Origin: Sphaerulina vaccinii
Taxonomy: Eukaryota; Ascomycota; Dothideomycetes; Mycosphaerellales; Mycosphaerellaceae
Direction: 5' to 3'
Assembly: GCA_022570795.1 (NCBI GenBank)
Contig: JAKUDP010000016.1
Span: forward strand, 434,001 to 498,000
Length of the DNA: 64,000 nucleotides
In this document: positions 20,580 through 30,690 of the stretch, piece after piece
Layout: each line of letters starts with the position of its first letter
Numbering within the stretch: position 1 is the first letter of the stretch
The notes under the pieces: generated by a model
Seen by the model: only the letters and a program-made list of their open reading frames with translations
Told to the model about the DNA's origin: nothing
Database searches by the model: none
Made by a program: the position numbers and the translations under genes

Positions 20580-22210
20580 CGGCGGAGACATAGCCACCAA
20601 GCCACCATAGGGGCATTCAAGCTAGTTTAGATAACTAGCAGAGAAATCAGAGAGCATGATCGAATTGCCCCCTTTCCCAATTCCCTCTTGCTAACCAGGC
20701 CACTTAACTTGCAGTCAGACCAGTAAGCAGAAGCAGACACGATATCAGAGAGCGATCAATATCAACACCACTCTCTGGAATCTCGACGTCGACCAGGCCA
20801 CTATAGCGACTGCCAGGCTAGTGTGACGAAATAGCAATGGAATCAGAGAAGACAATAATTTCCGCGCCTTTCCCCAAACCTTTCTCGCTGACTATGCCAC
20901 CTGAGTTGCAGACAGACCAGTATGCGGAAGGTGATACGATATCAGAGAGCGTTACATGTCAACGCCACTCTCTGGAGTTCCATTGCCACCTAAGTCGCCA
21001 GAGGGAGAGACAGGCCGGTTTCAACCACTTGGCATTGAATCAGAGAGCATAATTAATTCTGCCCTCTGTCCTCGAACGTTTCTGGCTAACTAGGCCACTT
21101 AAGATGCAGACAGATCAGTGAGAACAAGCAGACCTGATATCAGAGAGGGTTCCACGTAAACGCCACTCTCCTCTCAGTCCATCGCCAGTCAAGTCGCCAG
21201 AGCGAGATACAGACTAGCTTTGAAGAGCAGCGTGTGAATCAGAGAAGGCTACGACCTTCTGCCCCTCTTTTCCGATCTCTCTGACTGACTATGCCTGGCA
21301 ATGCACAGACGGACCAGTGTGCAGAAGCGAAATCCGAATCAGAGAAGCCTAGGAATCGTCGCCATGTCTCCCAGATCTCATTGTCAGCTAGGTCACCAGA
21401 GGGACAGACAGACCAGCTTCAAACATTTGCCGTCGATCAGAGATAATTTCTGATCACCACCCTTTCCCAATTCCTCTCTTACTGACTATGCCACTTGAAG
21501 CGCAGACAGACCAGTATGGGAAGAGGGAACTGAACCAGAGAAGCCTCACTATCGCCGTCTCTCTCCTCAGTCCGAACGCCGACCAAGCCCTTGAATTCGC
21601 GGACAGACCAGTGTGCCAGGAACGCAATCGAGTCAGAGAACCACCGGCTCGACCAAACAGCATCCTAAGCCGGTTCAGAAGCAGACAGCCCCCGACATCA
21701 AGTCCGGATGAGAGGGCCACCAGGTCGCCCAAACAGCATACTCGCCTGGGTCCAGAGGCAGGTGGCACCCAACATCAAGGATGTTCCGGCAGGTGAGAAA
21801 GGAGGGAGGATGGCGACATCGTCGCCACTCTCTCCTCGATCTTATCGTCGACTAAGCCAGCACGACTCGTAGGTGTAACAGTACGCCTGAGACATGTAAC
21901 AGCGAACACTGCGTGTCTTCTCTATACTCTCCTTAATCCTATCACCGACCAGACTTTTAGATGCGCAGACAGGGTGGTAAAGCAGAATGTGGCCTGGATC
22001 GGAGAAGATAAGTTATTCCCACCACCCTCTCCTAGAATTGCATCGCTGACTACGCTGTTAGGAGCGTGAGCGGGACAGTATGGAGGACCAGGCATCTGAT
22101 TAGAGAGGGCCATTTGCTATCACCACTCTCTCCCAATTCCTCGTCGCCGACCATGCCAAGTAGGGCGTGGAGGGGGCAGTGTCGCCAGAGCAGACTCTCG
22201 CAGAGAGGAT
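20580..22210. repeat. degenerate dimeric tandem array, ~98-bp units, ~197-bp period
   Basis: A module reading like GACTATGCCAC followed by GCAGACAGACCAGT and AATCAGAGAG recurs. The clearest copies are near 20690, 20888, 21082, 21280 and 21480, spaced 194-200 bp. Between them a second half-unit (CGCCGACCAAGCC or ATTGCCACCTAAGTCGCCAGAGGGAGAGACAG types) repeats with the same period, so the basic unit is about 98 bp. Copies are diverged and further disturbed between 21640 and 21815 by inserted pieces of the neighbouring gene. Later units are recognisable near 21945, 22040 and 22142. Confidence 0.7.
21634..21815 (+). pseudogene. two tandem fragments of the zinc-unit gene's third exon
   Basis: Two adjoining stretches (about 21641-21702 and 21714-21813) match the part of the intact gene at 20289-20385 that encodes GRPNSILAWIQRQ and following residues. 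The second is near-identical at nucleotide level (GGTCGCCCAAACAGCAT, CCAGAGGCAGG, AACATCAAGGA). The first is more diverged and has lost the frame. Neither has a start or flanking exons, so they are decayed duplicates inside the array. Confidence 0.75.
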
Positions 22211-22234
22211 CGTCCACGCTATGCTTCGTGTTCG

Positions 22235-22362
22235 CGCCATATAAAACACCTTCCATCGAAAACATGGCGTCTTCCTCAACAACAACCAAGAAACAATACC
22301 TCTGATCTCTGTGAGCACTGCGGATCAGACCTCCACTCTGGACCAGATAGTACACATCGTGG
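22235..22362 (+). pseudogene. decayed copy of the zinc-unit gene promoter and first exon
   Basis: CGCCATATAAAACACC and the following ATGGCGTCTTCC at 22264 mirror the promoter and start of the gene at 19624. The copy reads MASS-TTTKKQYL and then hits a TGA at 22303-22305. The C-x2-C part (CEHCGSDLHSGP) continues in a shifted frame, so a short insertion plus stop broke it. No second or third exon follows. Confidence 0.8.
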
Positions 22363-23342
22363 ACTGGTCGCAATGAGTCGCAGAACTGCCAGTCCGCAAA
22401 GCATAGTCCAGCAGATGTGGATCAAGTGTGTCGTGACCTGTCTACCACTTCGACATTCATCGCATATTCCAGAGATCCGGAGAACCAATCGAGGGAAGCT
22501 TCATGATGGAGGCTGTTCGAGCACGTCGCCGTTCTGCAAGATTGTGGCATCGAAGCTTGACAGGCTTTTGCACCCGCCTTGACTGTGAGGATGACCATGC
22601 TGGTCGTATGGTATGATTAAATCAACCATCTCGCGCGTATTATCGATCGCCTAGAGTCACTACTAATGCACTTCGTCACAGGATGCGTGGTATATGATTC
22701 TGTCAGAGAGGCTTAGGCGTGGCTACCACGGTTATGGTCCTAGGTTGGCGATATCATCCCCGCAGCTTCGCAATCGTTGTGCACTCCAGGTCACGGAGCA
22801 GGCTCTGCAGCGGGAGTCGCGAGCAGACTCTACAACCTGGTAGATGCTACCATGAGCATGAAATGTGTGGCCGGTTCAGGCAGAAGGCGGCGCTCGCAGC
22901 CACGCTACCACCGGGACTGTGCTGCCGACCGTCGCGTCTCATGCAGCGGTAGACGAGGCGTCATATTGAACAGGCAGAAGATGAGATGACTCTGCAAATG
23001 ATGGTAGGAGGATACAATGAGCAAGGAAGGGATGTCCAGCGCGTGTGCACCTCGCGCAAATCGCGGTATATAGGCTTACCTAAGCGCCGATCTCGGCATT
23101 TCACGCCAATTCCTGGGAGCATCACGAACAGAATGCTGATTTCAGCATATTTGACAGTAAGCAGTGATAGAGTGTAGGGTTAGAGCACATCGCATTGTGA
23201 GCGGGTATGAGACGGGCAGACTTTGTGCCATAATCCTATTGATCCGATCTGGCTTCATGGCCTTGTCTATCTGACCCTTTACTACTCTCACCATGCTCGC
23301 ACCATACTTCAACCATCAATCTTGCGTGCACGCCTCAGACCA
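22363..23342. other. intergenic, nothing recognised
   Basis: About 1 kb of unique-looking sequence with only short open frames. I see no repeats related to the neighbouring array. Confidence 0.35.
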
Positions 23343-24011
23343 TCAATCATGTCCCATCTTCTTCTGCGTCATGCCAAAATACACAGCTTTTCCCTTATTG
23401 TACAAGATTCGAACAGCTGGATTGTCCGAGAAGTCCACTTCGTGACCAAGACCTGAAATCGCCAATGGACCAGCTTCGAGCGGATAATTCGCGTCAGTGA
23501 AGGAGACATAAATCTGACAGATCTCCGAGAACTGCAAGGCCAAAGCATCACTGACGAACTCATCAATCCATTCACCGAGCTTGATTGCATGATCTATTTC
23601 TGAAGTGGTTTGGCGATGGAAGTGGAGATCGAAAAAGATCTGCTGAGCTTGATGGAACTTCGTTGAGAAGGACTCGTAGGGACCTGCGGGAATGAGCACC
23701 CGAGGGAGTCCGTAGTGCTATTGGGTAGAAGTCGTTAGTGAGAAGGTCAAGCAGAGAAAGGGCTGTGAGCTCACGAGTAGGTTCAGATCACAGACGAAGG
23801 TGACGAGCAAGTTTCGCGCATGATCACCGGAAGAACCTGACGTGATCACAAACTGATGACCTTGTATTTTGACGCACGTCCAGGCATTTTCAGCAGATGC
23901 AGTGTTGGTGTCAGCTTTCATCGCGTTGTTTTGGACTTGACTTGCCGCCGAAGTTCGTCTCGCTTCTGATTCTCGGTCTCTCCGCTTGTGCTCTGCTTTT
24001 CGCTTCGTCAT
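23343..24011 (-). CDS. small basic-N-terminal protein, unknown
   Basis: Two exons, 24011-23775 and 23717-23343, joined across a 57-nt GTGAGC...TAG intron with a CTAAC branch site; the join keeps the frame (203 residues). The frame is open to 24032, but the first ATG is at 24011. The N-terminal ~25 residues are strongly basic (MTKRKAEHKRRDRESEARR), possibly a nuclear signal. The rest looks globular (TCVKIQGHQFVITSGSSGD, HYGLPRVLIPAGPYESF, EICQIYVSFTDANY). I do not recognise the family. The good splice junction and coding-like composition support a real gene. Confidence 0.6.
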
Positions 24012-24989
24012 TGCGGGAATGGGTCCTGGCAATGTAACGACAGTTAAACAAATCTATCGCGGCGTGCGTGCGGAGACGACGCGATATAAATTGGCAGAGT
24101 TTTGTCGCTATGCGTCCAGCAAACCACAAACTCGAATCAACAGCCCGTGAGAACCATCTAGATGAGTGTTGCGTGACATAACCACTATCGAACGCTCTCT
24201 GTGGATTATGGAGGAGCGTGCTTGTCACAATCCGGAAGTTGATTGCGGAGAAGGCGTGAGAGATGGTCGTGAGCTTTGGAGAAGTGAAAGAGATTTCTGT
24301 GACTAGCACTTCGAAATCGTGAATGGTAAAGAAGGCTAGTAGTCAGAGATACTGCTTGCAGATAGGTATACTTAGCTGAGTCTTGTCATATGTATATCAT
24401 ATGATCATGAATGTCGGCACGCAAGGAGTCACACTTCCCATTGAATCCCCCACATCGTGACCAGTGCCGCCGATGTGAGTATGGAGAGCTAGTATGAACT
24501 ATGAAGGTCCGGTGGTAAAGCTTCTTCTTGCAGGATCTCAGGAAAGAAGAACTAAAAGTCCTTCTTGACGCACGCCAACCCACAGCTGATTCCATTCCGC
24601 ATGACGCGTTCAAGAGAGCCGCTCCTCCGAAGAGGACCTTGTGGGAGTCCTTGAGAGGAGAAGTAGTCGGGTGCGTCGAGATTGCTGGTTGCCAAAATAT
24701 CTGGCGGTGCGCCAATATGCCTAATCGAGGTCAAGAAACACGTCTGGTATTGTGTCGCAGGCAGGAGGCATCCGAGCACTCCCAATTCGAGACGAGTACA
24801 GTCTAGCGCTGAACTGGACGAGTGAGATGGCAGTGAATGGGCATGTTGATGTCAGGTTGGAGAAGGAGAACTGAAGTAGAAATTTGCCTGAACGTCCTTT
24901 CAGCCTCATCCTTGGCGCCTTCCTGCAGTAGATCTTACACTTCACCTCATTCTGTATCCCGAACATCATCACCACAACACACCTTTACG
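24012..24989. other. divergent intergenic region
   Basis: Separates the minus-strand unknown gene from Y14 on plus. Short frames around 24528-24806 have no motif. Promoters for both genes are expected but not resolved. Confidence 0.35.
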
Positions 24990-25620
24990 ATGGCTGACTC
25001 CGAAATGGCCGACGCGCCTCAAGCGTCCTCTCTCCACCACGATGATCACGACGACGAAGTCCACGAAGACGCCAAACCAACTGCCAGCAAATCCGCTCCA
25101 GACACCAAAACAGCCGAGAACGCAGCAGCAGTCCGCAGTATCGAGGGCTGGATCATCATCGTCACAAACGTACACGAAGAAGCCAGCGAAGAAGACATCC
25201 AAGACATGTTTGGCGAATATGGAGACATCAAGAATTTGCATATGAATCTCGATCGCAGGACGGGTTATGTTAAGGTAAGGAAGAATAAGAGGACGAAGTG
25301 GATGTGGCAGGTATCGACATACCTCTACTTTCACTGTCAGAAAGGAGAGAAGCAATGGATGGAGAGCGATATATGCTAATGAGTTGCGACACGTACAGGG
25401 ATACGTTTTGATCGAGTACCCAACTCTGGACGAAGCGAAGGCTGCGATCCAGGATGCGGATGGCAAGGAGTTGCTCGAACAGACGATTGGAGTTGATTAC
25501 GCGTTCGTCAGACCGCCGCCAACCAAGGGCGCGCCGCCGAAGGGACAGAGGAAAGGTGGTAGGGAGAGGAGCGCTAGTCCCGGAGCGAGGCGCAGGAAGG
25601 ATGAAGACGATGAGGATTGA
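24990..25620 (+). CDS. exon junction complex RNA-binding protein Y14 (RBM8A)
   Basis: Exons 24990-25274 and 25399-25620, joined across a 124-nt GTAAGG...CAG intron (branch-like GCTAATG), give 168 residues. Start chosen at the ATG of MADSEMADAP, giving the usual family length. An acidic N-terminal ~50 residues precedes one RRM: EGWIIIVTNVHEEASEEDI, then MNLDRRTGYVK (RNP-like), then after the intron GYVLIEYPTLDEAKAAI. The tail is RG/SR-like (RKGGRERSASPGARRRK), as in Y14. Family knowledge: Y14 pairs with Mago and sits on spliced mRNA upstream of exon junctions. The intron is longer than others in the window and falls inside the RRM. Confidence 0.88.
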
Positions 25621-26368
25621 ACGATGACCGCAACTGGAATACGACGAGTTCGATGAACTGCGCGGTCGTCACGCACTCAACAGGGACGAACGCGTGTCTC
25701 GAAATTCTTGCAGAAGAAGCGAGTACGAGATACGTGCCGACCTAGTCGGCTGAGATAGGCTGACAATGCCAAGTAAGCCAACATACAGGAAGGAGCTGGA
25801 GAGCAAAGCTAACAAGTTGCAGCATTTTACGCAGGCTTGATCTGCGGAAACCACTTCAGCGACAGCAGACTTTGCATGCACTTCGAAAGAAGTGCGAACG
25901 TCCGCTGTACGTGTGTGAAACACTCTCAGCTGGCGACGAGACATGAAGCAGTGTGAGAAAGCCATGCTGGCGATGCTAATGCTTGCATCTCTACAGCTGT
26001 CTCCACCACCATCTTCACAAGACAAGCTTCTTACGAATAAGTCATGTACATGTGCCGCCACGCCAGCACCGAAGGTCTCAGCGAACATGCCTGGCGCAAG
26101 TGAGTCGAGAGCCTTCAGATGCACTATTGGAGACTGCAAGATCTGGAATCGAACTTGATTGGAATAAGATCGCACCAAACTACCATGCAAGACAACGTCA
26201 GAACATGGGTAGGCACATTTTGTCTCACTGCTATTTCTGCGTGTCTCTCTGTGGCATACTTCCCACACATCTCGACACATAACTACCCCAACCGATTCGG
26301 GACTTCGCAGCTGATTGAGATCACTTACACAGCGCAGATCATTTACATCCATCTATCTTTGCTACAGC
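25621..26368. other. intergenic, nothing recognised
   Basis: A 227-codon minus-strand frame (25669-26352) spans most of it, but its composition and lack of motif make it look accidental. Confidence 0.35.
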
Positions 26369-27316
26369 ATGACGGACTCTTCTCGACAACGGCAGCCCAC
26401 GGTCCAAGCGTTGATTGATTGGCGCAATGATCCCTCCACTACTCCTGAGATACGACAACAACTTGGTGATCTGCTAGAAGGGATGCCTAGCTCTGTTCCA
26501 CTTCGCGAATTTGTCGCTGATCTCTTTGACATGCCCTTCGCAGAGGTATCCTCGCTCATTACGCACTATCAGCCGACCTCGCCGACCCAATCACGACAGA
26601 ATAGGCCACGATTGGCACTTCCGACGACGATAACAGCACCGGGCACATCTACTCTCGACGGGGCAGCGCGCAACTTCGACCTTGGCAGTCCCACAACATC
26701 TGAATCTGGTGCCAGCCTATCCGACGCAGAGTCAGATGACGCATGTTCTATCTCTGACACAGACTCCGATGACTCTCCCGCTTCACTCGGCGCCTGCTTG
26801 TTCGCCGAAGAGTCAGATGACGCCTGTTCTATCTCTGACACAGACTCCGATGATTCGCTGCCTTCACTATCCGCGCCAGATGTATCGCGCGGCGTACGAA
26901 GACGACGTACATCGAGTTCAGCCAGCTACATCAGAGAATCTCGTCGTCTGCGCTTCGAGTCATCGCTACAAGGAATTCCTGCTTACACACCAATGACCGA
27001 CACCGAACTTCGAGCTGTTGCTGCTGGACGAATGTCACTGCCACAAACCGCAGACTTCAGGCTGTTCAGGTCGATGATGGAAGGATGGGAATGGGACTTT
27101 GCACTTGAGGATAATAGTGAGGATGATGGAGATGGGGCGGATTGGAGAGAAGAGATCTATGCGGCTGAAGACGAGATGTACTGGAGAGAGCAGGGCTATG
27201 GATCGCAACAGGTTCCGACGGTGCACTTGAGCTATGAGGCGAGCCTGGAAATGTGGGATCATGTTCTTGGGTTCCCGAGGCTGGATGAGCGCTGGAGGGA
27301 TGAAGATAGTGATTGA
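26369..27316 (+). CDS. acidic Ser/Asp-rich protein with internal duplication, unknown
   Basis: Single frame of 315 residues from ATG 26369. The N-terminal ~70 residues may fold as a helical module (QALIDWRNDPSTTPEIRQQL, REFVADLFDMPFAEVSSLI). A Ser/Asp tract holds two near-identical copies of SDDACSISDTDSDDS, 27 residues apart. An Arg-rich stretch (RGVRRRRTSSSASYIRESRR) then precedes an acidic Trp-containing C-terminus (WEWDFALEDNSEDDGDGADW). CK2-type sites are abundant. No family recognised. The preceding 18 in-frame codons lack support, so I used the second in-frame Met. Confidence 0.6.
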   Translation: MTDSSRQRQPTVQALIDWRNDPSTTPEIRQQLGDLLEGMPSSVPLREFVADLFDMPFAEVSSLITHYQPTSPTQSRQNRPRLALPTTITAPGTSTLDGAARNFDLGSPTTSESGASLSDAESDDACSISDTDSDDSPASLGACLFAEESDDACSISDTDSDDSLPSLSAPDVSRGVRRRRTSSSASYIRESRRLRFESSLQGIPAYTPMTDTELRAVAAGRMSLPQTADFRLFRSMMEGWEWDFALEDNSEDDGDGADWREEIYAAEDEMYWREQGYGSQQVPTVHLSYEASLEMWDHVLGFPRLDERWRDEDSD

Positions 27317-27658
27317 TTGATCTTGAATGAGCTGGATACTGGCACGCTAAGGATGTGATTGAGCTCGAAGTAAGCCATGGAGCGCGGGCAATGAGACTCA
27401 TTGTCAGCCAACACGCAAGAAGGCCAATTCCATCCTCCGCTTCACAGAAGTCTCACCTGAGAATCTGAGTGCAGGCAGTGTGTCTCTACATTAAAATAGC
27501 ACATGCGGCTGGGAGTCCAAGACCTCTTGAACATGTTGAGACTTCCACTGAGACACCTAGAGGCCACAGACCATAGTTCCTTTCTCCGCCAAGGCACGAG
27601 GTACATAAACTCAAGGCCTCGATCACAACTTGCTGCTGCAATTTCCAAGGAACAAACG
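27317..27658. other. short intergenic
   Basis: 3' flank of the acidic protein and 5' flank of the next frame. An alternative in-frame ATG at 27503 exists for the following ORF. Nothing else seen. Confidence 0.3.
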
Positions 27659-27991
27659 ATGACAACCCAACGGAAGCTGGAAGACTTCAGCACGACCGAC
27701 ATAGCAAGCCTTCGCTATCGGACTGTCCTCGTCAACAATACACCAACCCACAGACTCCGACGAAAGGAACTTGACGATGCTCTGATACTCGCACAAGACC
27801 ACAATCCCTGGTGCCGCGGCGGCTTGTACGCTTGTTTCACTTGCGGCCAGCTCAAGCGAAAAGAGCGTGACTTCATGGACTACCACACCAGATACTCTTG
27901 GGACAAAGGTGAACCTCTGGAAAAGACTCGTCAATGTTATCAGTGTATCCATGAGTCTGCAGGAGTGAATCGCACAGAACACGCGCTATAG
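27659..27991 (+). CDS. small CxxC protein, or first exon of the following kinase gene
   Basis: A 110-residue frame from ATG 27659 (an in-frame ATG at 27503 would add 52). It carries CFTCGQLKRKERDF and CYQC, two CxxC pairs 34 residues apart, with a basic/aromatic segment between. This resembles the C-terminal zinc-binding part of many fungal F-box-type proteins. The stop at 27989-27991 falls where the next gene's open frame, which lacks an ATG, already runs. An intron 27945-27991 (GTATCC...TAG, 47 nt) would join the two in frame. Either it is a short separate protein or it is the 5' exon of the kinase; I cannot decide from sequence. Confidence 0.45.
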   Translation: MTTQRKLEDFSTTDIASLRYRTVLVNNTPTHRLRRKELDDALILAQDHNPWCRGGLYACFTCGQLKRKERDFMDYHTRYSWDKGEPLEKTRQCYQCIHESAGVNRTEHAL

Positions 27992-28089
27992 CAGAATCGG
28001 CATCTGAAGACATATTTGAGGACAAAAGGCGACTCAGAGTTCTGGCACTGAACCTTGCTGATCAGTCATTCTTCATTGACCTCCCCACC

Positions 28090-30268
28090 GTGATACCAGA
28101 TGGCACTTCTCCTGACGACATTCTGGATACAGTGGAGGGCGTAGTGCGGAGCACACTTCTCGACTTTCTGGACCTCGTCGATGACGGCGCTCCGCCATTC
28201 GAATGGAGTAAGATCATGGTGACTGCGGAGATGGATCGCCTGCAGTATGACCTACTGACCCAGGCGCCTTCTAAGGCCATGCTTGACGAGCTGGATCGAT
28301 TACGTATCATCGCCGAAGAGCTCGCGGACAATCAATACTTCATTAGCATCCCTACCATGATCCCAGCTGATGCATCTGCTGATGAGATACTTGTATCTGT
28401 CAAGGAGGTGGTATGGAGAAGGCGACTAGACTCCTATGAAGACATCTGGGATCAAGCAATAGCAGTCGCTCGAACTCAATATGGCGAGGCTGCTGCTGTA
28501 GAATTGGGAGGCGCATTCGATTACATGCTGCTTGAGTTCGAGACACTGCTTCTGGAGCCTCGGCTGCCTGGTCGAGACTTGTGCGAAATAGCTTGGCGAT
28601 ATGCCGCTATTACTTTCGCAGGAGACAATCCACGACCCAACACTGCTGCCCGATTTAACGACCTTCATCAATGGGCTATAGATGATGCTAGAGAACGGGA
28701 AACGTATATTGTGCCACCCACATCGGTAGGACGCGAATTGAGTAATTCCTGGTGTGAGGAGTTCTGCGAGGAGATTGCTGTAAAGATTCGAGCGATCCGC
28801 CAGACTCACTACGAAGAGATCAATGCAGTATGGGTGGAGTGGCAGCTTGCTGCAGTAGATGACGACGCTGATGATGGTGGACAAGTGGAAATGCTGCGTC
28901 GCAGCAATCTCCATGATGCTATGACTGCTATCGTTCAAGCGGGTGGATGGCCTTATTGGCCGGAGGAGGTGGCGTGGCGCGAGCCTCCTCTATGGCTCAG
29001 TAGAGCGAACTGGGACCGCATCACTAAAGAGCTTGGCTTTGGAGGCGGCAGAAGTGGCATACCAGGAACTTGGCATTGGGTCAAGCAGTTGGGACAAGGA
29101 GGTTTTGGCAATGCGAGTCTCTGGGTCAGGTATTCGGCGAACTTGAGAGTCGTTGATCGCAAGGTCGTCAAGGACATATATACGGTCCTTCGTGGAGGCG
29201 CCTGGGATGATCCTAGCTGGTGGAGAGGACCTGTAGAGGCTCGCGTTCCTGCGGAGTATGCCCTGGCAAGAAAGGCTAACCAGTCTGTTGGTGGCGAGAC
29301 CATCGTGCGCCTGGATGGATTTGGAACCTACGAAGACAGGGCGATGATTCGATTATATTCTGGTAAGTCCGACCCCAGCTGTCAGAAGAAGAGAGTTGTG
29401 GCTGACATATCCCTTTGCGCAGAGTACTGCCCACATGGCGATCTAGAGGATGTCATCAAGATGTACGCAGAGCTCAGGACCGCGATCAATGCCCTCGCAC
29501 CAGGAACGCCATTCAACAAGTAAGCATGAAATGAGAGCTGATCACGTATCGTGCCAATACTGACCATTGAGCAATAGCACCATGCCTACCAGAATGCTGT
29601 GGGCCATCTTCGAAGCGCTAGCATCAGCACTATGCATCATGCAAGCAGGCCACTTACCAGACCAACCACCTCCCACAACAGCCTACCAAGGCATCATCCA
29701 CCGCGATCTCAAACCCGAGAATGTATTCCTTGCCAAACCGCTTCCTGAATTCTGGGCTGGCATTCCAGTTGCCAAAGTCGGAGACTTCGGCCTTGCTGTG
29801 CCGTTGAACTCCCAACGAGCGCAGCGCCAAGGAAATGGAACAAGAGGCTACCAAGCTCCAGAAGCGTGCTCTTATCCCGATGGCAGTCCCTACCAGAACA
29901 ATACAGCCCAGGATAGACGCACCGATGTCTGGGTTGTAGGAAGAATCATGATGAGTCTCATGCGCTTGGACAACGGCCGTGCTGCTGCGAACCAGAAAGT
30001 CACACTCGACGATATATTTATGCCGTCAGTGCCACAGGCACAACGGGCGAACTTTCCTGCCGCGATGGTGGACCTGGTCCATGCTTGTTTGGAAAGAGAT
30101 AATGTGGAGAGGCCCTCGGCCTTTGAGCTTTGGAACAGCATACAGCAGGAGGTTGGTGTTCGACAGGGAGGTGGATTGTTCAATAGGCCGTTGAGGATGC
30201 GGGAGAGGGATCCTGCAGAGCTCATAATGTACAGCAATACGGGAGATGTATATGCTTCGTTAGGATGA
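28090..30268 (+). CDS. Ser/Thr protein kinase with repeated N-terminal segment
   Basis: Exons up to 29362, then 29423-29519 and 29578-30268, joined by GTAAGT...CAG and GTAAGC...TAG introns in frame. The kinase core is complete: glycine loop GQGGFG, a Lys in VVDRKVVKD, HRDLKPENVF, KVGDFGLA, TRGYQAPE and DVWVVG, so it should be active. About 300 residues precede it, including two similar segments starting SFFIDLPTVIPDGTSPDDIL and YFISIPTMIPADASADEIL. The frame is open back to 27955 but has no ATG before 28216 (the codon at 28090 is GTG). Because the first repeat begins before 28090, an upstream exon is likely. Substrate and pathway unknown. Confidence 0.75.
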
Positions 30269-30690
30269 TAGTGTAGTTGAGCATAGTCTGTGAGCAGATG
30301 TCTCTGAACTGTCTGTGCCTTGGTCGCTCTTCGTAAATCTGGTACGTCTTGGAGTTATGTAGCTTGGTGTACACGCGGAACGGGAGAAAACAGCACAGTG
30401 TCGAAACTGTCTCTAGATTGATCTCCTGTGAGCGAAACTGGAATGTCTTCGAGCTCGACGGCTTGGTATGCGTGCGCGGCAGGAAATGCTCTATGTTTAA
30501 TCGAGCAATCCAATGTGGCAGATCTCCAGCGCAGCACCGCAGGACCTTGGGACAGAGCCTACTGCCGTTCGAAGTCCATCGCTGAAACATGCCAAGCCAG
30601 CGCGAGCAGCCGCCACGAGATTCTTCTTGTTTCTCGAACAATTCATTGCTCGCGTTCGAGATAGCTACACAACAACCACACGATGACAAG
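30269..30690. other. intergenic, nothing recognised
   Basis: Between the kinase and the Cys/RGG gene, same strand. No motif or repeat seen. Confidence 0.3.

Noticed and set aside
18909..22210. CRISPR-like array
   Set aside because: Period ~196 bp without short conserved repeats and variable spacers; eukaryotic context.
25669..26352. 227-codon minus-strand frame
   Set aside because: No domain, composition random-like (Ser/Val/Cys-rich), no splice context.
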